A stretch of 64,000 bases of DNA, taken from assembly GCA_017654935.2 (NCBI GenBank), contig CM065699.1:47891456-47955455 (forward strand), read 5' to 3'. The position numbers and the translations under genes are program-made. Under the pieces are notes generated by a model. The model made no database searches, had not been told where the DNA came from, and saw nothing but the letters and a program-made list of their open reading frames with translations. This stretch comes from Phymorhynchus buccinoides (lineage: Eukaryota > Mollusca > Gastropoda > Neogastropoda > Raphitomidae). This document shows, piece by piece, positions 50,635-64,000 of the stretch (position 1 is the stretch's first letter; each line of letters starts with the position of its first letter).

Positions 50635-51570
50635 GGAGCCATCCTCGAAGCAGTGTGCATCGGCAGCGTTAATGCTATGAGCCTCGTTGATGCTGTGCAG
50701 TTCTGTCCCCTGCTTTGGGTCCCACACCTTGATGCTGCAATCCGCCGATACGCTTAGCACTTTGGAGTCCTCGCAGAAAAACTGACACTTGTTGACTGCG
50801 TCCTCGTGACCACGAAATACTCTGATTCTCACCTGAAATCATCATTGTCATTATCATCAGCATCATGATCACTACCATCATCATCATCATAATCATCATC
50901 ATCGTCATTATCATCATCATCATTATCATCATCAGTGCATCATCGTCAATATCAAGATAAGAAGAATTTTAAACAATTTGTCTCAAGCAAAAGTTTCGGT
51001 TCACCTAATTATAAATTAATAAAAGAAACGATGGCCTGACAACATTACAGAATGGACAGCAAAATAATTTGCAGAAACCCAGACTCTGGCTCACGACCGA
51101 CAGAGCTGGAGGAAGTTGGTGAAGACTTCACTGTGGCGCCCCAATGACTCCTCAAGGAGTTAAACTTAAAGGAAGGGGGAATTATATTTATGATTATCAT
51201 CATCATTATCACCACCACAACACATTGATCCCCTACAAAAACTATGACTTTTCGACTGCAGCATCATCATGACCATGATAGAATTGGTATCTAACTTTTA
51301 AAAAACCAACCCAACAACTTTTAATTTTTTTATACAGAATCATATCCCCCCCCCCCCCTCGTGGAGATACGCGGGGTGGGGTGGGGTGGGGGGGGGGGGG
51401 GGTGTACTACCAATCACCTTCGCCAGGTCTTCATGCTCCCACTGGGCCACCACGTTTTGGGCTTTGGACATCTCCAGGTTCATGTCTCGGGTCAATTGCA
51501 GGGCCAAGGGGTCAATGGTGGGGGGAAGATGGTCCATCCGAAACTTCTTCGCTGTCTCTAACTTGTCCAT
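30052..51570 (-). CDS. WDR88: WDR88-like WD-repeat protein, 11 exons, 414 residues
   Basis: Eleven exons on the - strand join in matching phases to 1245 nt including the stop. The product has an N-terminal ~50-residue leader, seven WD blades (residues ~52-358; for example '[12 protein letters not shown]...IKVWD', '[11 protein letters not shown]...IHIWDI', '[11 protein letters not shown]...IRMWNI') that would close one beta-propeller, then Cys372/Cys375 and Cys393/Cys396 in 'CSSC...CVFC'. Blade order and the C-terminal four-cysteine segment ('CSSCGKPFS...CVFCR') match my memory of vertebrate WDR88 (~472 residues). Function is poorly known; the propeller is presumably a protein-binding scaffold. 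It is head-to-head with MARCHF6 and convergent with SF3B3. Exons 4-7 are also present inverted at 867-6667. Oddity: the exon 4 acceptor reads TG, although its frame is open. Confidence 0.82.
30412..30615 (+). mobile_element. tRNA-derived SINE
   Basis: A-box-like 'agtggcacagaggtaacg' and B-box 'gagttcgaaccgggt' with tRNA spacing, then body 'ggagtctttcggatgagacg' and 'cccagtggcaacgg'. It lies in WDR88 intron 10, opposite in strand to the gene. Confidence 0.75.
30655..30812 (+). mobile_element. LINE RT C-terminal tail fragment
   Basis: Encodes '[20 protein letters not shown]' then '[12 protein letters not shown]' and a stop, the typical end of a non-LTR ORF2. It is fused to the SINE body upstream. 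Confidence 0.75.
30980..31442 (+). repeat. Interspersed repeat family E, copy 2
   Basis: Same blocks as 25689-26040, with an internal ~110 bp duplication around 'gaccacaagcgatttggggc' / 'gaccacaagtgatttggggc'. Confidence 0.65.
31490..32022 (-). repeat. Array of partial WDR88 exon 10 3' ends
   Basis: About five degenerate copies between 31493 and 31990 repeat (as seen on +) 'acccaccttggtgac', 'gtccctgggcccg' and 'ccatcac.atggggat', that is the exon 10 end plus GTGGGT donor and ~45 bp of 'aataaataata' intron. Spacing varies (~55-130 bp). Confidence 0.88.
32023..32115 (-). CDS. WDR88: WDR88 exon 10
   Basis: 93 bp, acceptor ctattttcag, donor AAG|GTGGGT, phase 0. It encodes '[19 protein letters not shown]' and '[12 protein letters not shown]', the end of WD blade 7. 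Confidence 0.92.
32200..33085 (+). mobile_element. Family A copy 8, split by an inserted MITE
   Basis: Family A sequence runs 32200-32305 to 'gatgagaacatta' and resumes near 33035 with 'tttttattaccccgccac'. The ~730 bp insert (about 32306-33034) has inverted ends 'gtattttacggactataagg' and 'ccttgtagtccgtaaaata'. Its interior holds repeated 'tgaaaatccgggt' units and no open transposase. Confidence 0.8.
33240..33560 (+). mobile_element. Interspersed repeat family B, copy 4 (variant 5' end)
   Basis: The 3' two-thirds are typical ('ggcaggagaatggg', 'aaaggcagagtcaaagaga', 'cttccagaaggtggggg'). The 5' part ('ccataatgggtaaggtaca', 'cgctgcgtacagccg') matches instead the reverse of 50455-50560. Confidence 0.7.
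33644..33712 (-). CDS. WDR88: WDR88 exon 9
   Basis: 69 bp, acceptor ctgtgtgcag, donor AAT|GTAAGT. It encodes '[20 protein letters not shown]' and 'CAN', the first half of WD blade 7. Confidence 0.92.
33868..34790. mobile_element. TA-flanked MITE family G, copy 1, with nested Tigger-like MITE
   Basis: Outer ends 'tacagtggcaactccttta' and 'aagggaggttccactgta' are inverted. Motif 'gaggtcttataagggagg' is repeated inside. The pogo/Tigger-like MITE at 34120-34683 sits within it at a TA. Confidence 0.7.
34120..34683. mobile_element. pogo/Tigger-like MITE, copy 2
   Basis: Almost identical to 19689-20252, including the inverted ends and inner 'ggcggtcgtaagtcgcg'. The near-identity suggests recent movement. 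Confidence 0.8.
35066..35590. mobile_element. MITE family F, copy 2 (reverse)
   Basis: Ends 'ccgtatttttcggagcctta' and 'ccttatagtctgaaaatga', inner 'gggcgccctcgtttattagg' and 'ccgccattactg'. Confidence 0.75.
35964..36076. repeat. CA microsatellite
   Basis: CA tract with regularly spaced 'ctga' interruptions. Confidence 0.95.
36153..36397. mobile_element. piggyBac-like MITE (TTAA ends)
   Basis: Starts 'ttaaccctttcgccgccag' and ends 'ggcggtgaaagggttaa'. A complete ~245 bp copy. Confidence 0.8.
36420..37200. other. WDR88 intron 8 stretch, no recognised element
   Basis: Mostly unique-looking AT-rich sequence. I see no exon, RNA gene or clear repeat. Confidence 0.4.
37212..37405. mobile_element. 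Small inverted-repeat element
   Basis: 'acactctagcaaaacttaa' at the left and 'ttaagttttgctagagtgta' at the right enclose ~150 bp of GC-richer sequence. Confidence 0.6.
37453..38013. mobile_element. MITE family F, copy 3 (full length)
   Basis: Starts 'taccgtaattttctgactat' and ends 'gatccaaaatatacggta', ~560 bp, with near-repeats 'aaacgagggcgcc' towards both ends. No transposase. Confidence 0.8.
38101..38183 (-). CDS. WDR88: WDR88 exon 8
   Basis: 83 bp, acceptor tggtttcag, donor CAG|GTCAGT. It encodes '[20 protein letters not shown]' and 'GQKMKLQ', the end of WD blade 6. Confidence 0.92.
38390..38860. other. WDR88 intron 7, GTCT-repeat and unique-looking sequence
   Basis: Includes a perfect hairpin 'gtttgtggc...gccacaaac' near 38400-38422 and a short CTGT repeat. 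No gene is visible. Confidence 0.4.
38935..39418. mobile_element. piggyBac-like MITE interrupted by a U2-containing insertion
   Basis: The left end is degraded ('ctttcaacaccagccattttt') and the right end is 'ggccatgaaagggttaa'. The element is interrupted at about 39010-39243 and continues with 'ctgcaatattggggattcc'. 'aaaagattt' occurs on both sides of the insert and could be its target duplication. Confidence 0.65.
39013..39038 (+). ncRNA. U2 snRNA 5'-end fragment (retroposed or SINE head)
   Basis: 'atcgcttctctgcctttt' followed by 'ggctaaga' matches the first ~26 nt of U2 snRNA with one difference by my reading. The rest of U2 (branch-site pairing region and Sm site) does not follow, so this is not a functional U2 gene. 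The ~200 bp downstream ('gtcgtacatggcgaaagccg', 'gaggacgtaaaatcctaa') looks like a retroposon body. Confidence 0.65.
39538..39850 (-). mobile_element. Interspersed repeat family B, copy 5
   Basis: Reverse copy ending 'gacaggaaactg' reversed into 'aaactgtctgagcgatc'. Confidence 0.75.
40207..40451. mobile_element. piggyBac-like MITE (TTAA ends)
   Basis: Starts 'ttaaccctttcatcgcca' and ends 'tggcggcgaaagggttaa'. Confidence 0.8.
40557..40715. repeat. GT/GTGC microsatellite
   Basis: GT tract with a GTGC stretch at about 40606-40630. Confidence 0.95.
40850..41530. other. WDR88 intron 7, no recognised element
   Basis: AT-rich, unique-looking sequence up to the point where homology with the left arm begins (41535). 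Confidence 0.4.
41750..41820 (-). CDS. WDR88: WDR88 exon 7
   Basis: 71 bp, acceptor ccatctcag, donor GATG|GTATGT. It encodes '[20 protein letters not shown]' and 'SDDG', the first half of WD blade 6. The left-arm copy of this exon is frameshifted. Confidence 0.9.
41940..42185 (+). mobile_element. tRNA-derived SINE (right arm)
   Basis: Mirrored copy of 6175-6470 with 'ggccggttggttagag' and 'ggttcgaacc'. Confidence 0.7.
42245..42530. repeat. 31 bp minisatellite, about nine units (right arm)
   Basis: Units 'gaagactttgggcgtgg' plus 'ggcaggataaacat'. One unit lacks a G. Confidence 0.95.
42740..43050 (-). mobile_element. Interspersed repeat family B, copy 6
   Basis: Mirror of 5370-5680, with a longer G-rich end. 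Confidence 0.75.
43050..43365 (-). mobile_element. Interspersed repeat family A, copy 9 (mirror of 5040)
   Basis: Mirrored copy of the family A element at 5040-5365. In window orientation it reads from 'ttaccctggcttaaagactc' to 'ctgacacagcctcatgcc'. Confidence 0.7.
43428..43541 (-). CDS. WDR88: WDR88 exon 6
   Basis: 114 bp, acceptor gcatttcag, donor AG|GTACAG. It encodes '[20 protein letters not shown]' and '[16 protein letters not shown]', WD blade 5. A 5' fragment of it lies at 43888-43925. Confidence 0.92.
44099..44150. repeat. CT microsatellite
   Basis: Mirror of the GA tract at 4249, preceded by an (ATT)n retroposon tail at 43985-44092. Confidence 0.95.
44393..44484. repeat. CA microsatellite
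   Basis: Pure CA tract, longer and more uniform than the mirrored one. Confidence 0.95.
44486..44800 (-). repeat. Four partial copies of WDR88 exon 5 3' end (right arm)
   Basis: Mirror of 3590-3910. Repeats of 'tactcactccagtttgattg' with CA tracts between. Confidence 0.88.
44851..44977 (-). CDS. WDR88: WDR88 exon 5
   Basis: 127 bp, acceptor ttttcag, donor GA|GTGAGT. It encodes '[20 protein letters not shown]' and '[12 protein letters not shown]', WD blade 4. Confidence 0.92.
45905..46240 (-). mobile_element. Interspersed repeat family A, copy 10 (mirror of 2150)
   Basis: Mirrored element ending at the 'ccctggtggtttttgtagcc' hairpin. Confidence 0.75.
46470..46610. mobile_element. Short palindromic repeat, family D, copy 2
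   Basis: Mirror of 1800-1955. Confidence 0.6.
46700..47290. mobile_element. Fold-back MITE (right arm)
   Basis: Mirror of 1111-1701 with the same ~85 bp inverted ends. Confidence 0.7.
47401..47539 (-). CDS. WDR88: WDR88 exon 4, acceptor changed to TG
   Basis: 139 bp open exon encoding '[20 protein letters not shown]' and '[15 protein letters not shown]', WD blade 3, donor A|GTGAGC. The intron ends 'tattatcctg' where the left-arm copy and most partial copies end 'tattttccag', so the invariant AG is TG. The phase needed to join exons 3 and 5 is exactly this start. Either the base is a consensus error, or the allele is damaged, or a rare acceptor is used. Confidence 0.8.
47607..47664 (-). repeat. 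Partial copy of WDR88 exon 4, degraded
   Basis: Repeats the exon start region with a deletion. Its acceptor reads 'ttttccat'. Confidence 0.85.
47800..48255 (+). mobile_element. LINE RT C-terminal fragment (right arm, degraded)
   Basis: Mirror of 116-580 with stops and frameshifts. The last ~40 codons (e.g. '[18 protein letters not shown]') stay readable. Confidence 0.65.
48448..48512. repeat. CT microsatellite cluster
   Basis: Three CT runs separated by 'agcatgacg' and 'tgac'. Confidence 0.9.
48700..49226 (-). repeat. Four partial copies of WDR88 exon 4 with CA tracts
   Basis: Copies at 48731-48793, 48881-48940, 49005-49063 and ~49162-49224 each hold the first ~60 exon bases with an upstream intron end 'attttccag' or 'tttttcag'. 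All acceptors are AG, but every copy stops in CA microsatellite without a donor. They lie between exons 3 and 4. Confidence 0.9.
49696..49759 (-). CDS. WDR88: WDR88 exon 3
   Basis: 64 bp, acceptor tgtgtgcag at the end of a GT tract, donor ATT|GTGAGT. It encodes '[20 protein letters not shown]', the end of WD blade 2. Confidence 0.9.
49910..50010. repeat. CA microsatellite
   Basis: CA tract with 'tac' and 'gat' interruptions, ending at the partial exon 2 copy. Confidence 0.95.
50008..50056 (-). repeat. Partial copy of WDR88 exon 2 3' end
   Basis: Repeats 'acacacctggagccatc' and 'catcggcagcgttaat', i.e. the exon 2 end with its GT-tract donor. Confidence 0.85.
50235..50565 (-). mobile_element. 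Interspersed repeat family B, copy 7, with 'cggctgtacgc' end
   Basis: Reverse copy continuing into 'gaatgtgtcggctgtacgc' and 'cattatggccatat'. The latter block recurs at 57715-57860 and 58490-58650. Confidence 0.7.
50633..50832 (-). CDS. WDR88: WDR88 exon 2
   Basis: 200 bp, acceptor atgatttcag, donor CCAG|GTGTGT, where the donor is itself the first unit of a GT microsatellite. It encodes '[19 protein letters not shown]' and '[16 protein letters not shown]', WD blade 1, and the start of blade 2. Confidence 0.92.
50840..50945. repeat. ATC-rich trinucleotide repeat
   Basis: Imperfect ATC repeats directly at the exon 2 acceptor. Confidence 0.9.
51418..51570 (-). CDS. WDR88: WDR88 exon 1 with start codon
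   Basis: Start ATG at 51568-51570, donor AAG|GTGATT. It encodes '[20 protein letters not shown]' and '[19 protein letters not shown]'. A poly-G run (51383-51402) lies just past the donor. A fragment of this exon recurs at 54619. Confidence 0.85.
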
Positions 51571-51849
51571 CTTGACTGAGCTTCAGAGTGAGCAAGAGAT
51601 GGAAAATGTTAGTTAGATTTAGCACATTAGAGCGTCATTGGTTTCTAGGTTAGAGAACCGGAAATGCGCATTGTCGTAAACAGAAACAAAAACTCAACAA
51701 AGTTAAAAGTACAAAAGCGAAAATGACCAAAATATCAAGCATAATGAGCCATTAATATATAGATAACAAGACGATTTGGCTCACTTTATTTTAATCAGTT
51801 TTAAGAAACGTGATAATTTAACGACATACTTATGACGCCAATAACCAAG
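51571..51849. promoter_or_regulatory. Shared divergent promoter of WDR88 and MARCHF6
   Basis: Only 279 bp separate the two opposing start codons, so both 5' UTRs and core promoters must lie here or overlap. I see 'accggaaatgcgcattg' at about 51657-51673, an ETS-like CCGGAA plus an NRF1-like TGCGCA half site, and no TATA box near either start. The MARCHF6 ATG is inside 'ccaagatggac', close to a YY1 motif. Confidence 0.6.
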
Positions 51850-62635
<10,786 letters not shown>

Positions 62636-62724
62636 GTAAATTTGTACGGAATGGAGAAAAAAATATGTAGAAATGACAAATTTGGTATTTTTTATATTTG
62701 GTACTTTATAGTCACATAGTGAAA

Positions 62725-63115
62725 TTTGGGTTGCTCTCACTTGGAGAGCGCTTCGCAGCCAGAGGCGCGCCACACTTTCAAAAACCCTCCAGCCGAAGTT
62801 GGACATGCTCAGCCTAATGAGAGACTTAGTGCGATTTTTCTCACGCCAGAGGGCATGACGCTCGTGTGGGGCTAATCCTCTCTATATTATTAGTTGGGGA
62901 TAAAGAAAGAGAGAGACACAGTGAGTGGTCCTACCATCACTCTCTCTCTCACTACGCCCAAGTAAGAAAATCGCGTGATAAGCCCCTAGTGCACTGGCGT
63001 GAAAAATATCGCCATAGGTTGACCATTATTTTCTTGCGTAGGCGCATAACGGCAGCATGACGCATCTGCGCTCATAATTGACATGAAAATTGAGCGATCG
63101 AAGAAGAAGAAGATT
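62725..63115. mobile_element. SINE tail, family D and family B fragments
   Basis: A reversed SINE-tail piece (62735-62790), family D (62840-63028, with 'gtggtcctaccatcac') and a fragment of family B ('cgcataacggcagcatgacg', 63040-63110) lie side by side in MARCHF6 intron 7. Confidence 0.6.
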
Positions 63116-64000
63116 ATGTGTATTATGAATTTTTGTTTGTTCGTTTTCTTCTGACAGTGTGTGTCAGTCTTTCTTAGTAGTATTAGTCTTGTTTTCTGTT
63201 AAGTTTGGACTGCTCGCTGCTGACTTGCATGATTTGTGTTCCATTTTGATGATATATTTTGAGCGGCTTCCAGACATGCTTACCGTCACGGGTTATCCGT
63301 ATTTGTTACGGAAATGTATTGATTTTAGCAGTGTGTTCCGAAAATACGGAAAACAGGCGCATGTTACGGGAAAAATGAAAACATCAACAACGAAAAATTA
63401 CGATGCCGGCTGGTGGTTTAGCGTCTGCAGAGAGAGAGAGAGAGAGAGGCGGGAAAGCAATACCGAAAGCTTACGAAAGTCAGCCCCGAAGTTTTCCGAG
63501 AGAGCTTTTCAACCAATCGTCTTTCACCAAGGTCGAGCCAAAATTTGACTGGCTACGCGCTTGGCAGTTTCAAGCGTCGGAGTGCGCGAATTCCATGAAG
63601 ATGGATGCTGGACGGAAGCTATGTTCCTGAAAATCATGCTCTGTTATGGATTTTGAGTGGGAGTGTTCCTGAAAAGCAAATTTGGGGGTAGGCATGTCTG
63701 GGTTTCACTTCTAATGCAATCACTTCCTAATCCCCCACTTAATAATAATAAATAATGAGGAACATTTATATAGTGCCCATCCTACTATGTAGGCTACAGG
63801 GCTTACTGTGACTTACCTTAGCTATTTTTTTGTGGTTTTTTGGGGGTTTTTTTTGCTCTGCAGAATTTTAAAAATTCTAACGATCTTCTTCGATTAAGCT
63901 CAGACAAACAAACTTGATGCATGAATGAATTTGTTTTTAAAAAGGCCTTATTTTGAACAGTGTTCGAAATAGCATCGTCTTTATTTGGCTCAAGGAATGT
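63116..64000. other. MARCHF6 intron 7 to window end
   Basis: Only a retroposon-tail fragment at 63741-63800 ('tatatagtgcccatccta', reversed) is recognised. The next MARCHF6 exon is not in the window. Confidence 0.5.

Overview
The window is animal nuclear DNA with three spliced protein genes set among dense transposable elements and microsatellites. GT-AG introns, tRNA-headed SINEs, non-LTR retrotransposon ends, TTAA-flanked MITEs and very long CT, GT and GA tracts fit an invertebrate. A gastropod mollusc is my best guess, from the general look of the repeats only. A run of exactly 500 N (6886-7385) marks a scaffold gap.

Layout. (1) 1-6885: an inverted copy of 41535-48371, holding four exons of a WD-repeat gene on the + strand. 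It runs from the window edge up to the gap. (2) 8649-26105 (+): the last ten coding exons (506 residues) of SF3B3, a U2 snRNP splicing factor subunit. Its first ~700 residues are not here, which suggests a misjoin at the gap. (3) 30052-51570 (-): a complete 11-exon WDR88-like gene of 414 residues, with a seven-blade propeller and a C-terminal four-cysteine motif, convergent to SF3B3. The reading frame closes across all eleven exons, but the exon 4 acceptor reads TG instead of AG. (4) 51850-62635 (+): the first seven coding exons of MARCHF6 (Doa10/TEB4-type RING-CH ubiquitin ligase of the ER), head-to-head with WDR88 and only 279 bp from it. Its seventh exon has two apparent, mutually compensating single-base indels in G runs.

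The most unusual pattern is that most exons in all three genes have partial tandem copies beside them: an exon edge, its splice site and some flanking intron, in units of about 48-135 bp, often joined by GT or GA microsatellite. One array in SF3B3 (133 bp units) is split by a hAT-like element. Another gives three tandem terminal exons, two of which would end the protein early. Fragments of WDR88 exons 1 and 2 also lie in MARCHF6 introns.

The rest is interspersed repeat: piggyBac-like TTAA MITEs, pogo/Tigger-like elements with CENP-B-type HTH remnants, hAT-like elements, fold-back elements, two ~300-400 bp families (A and B), SINEs, a U2 snRNA-derived fragment and several nested insertions. 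Exon boundaries were placed by reading splice sites, phase and remembered family similarity. No alignment was run.
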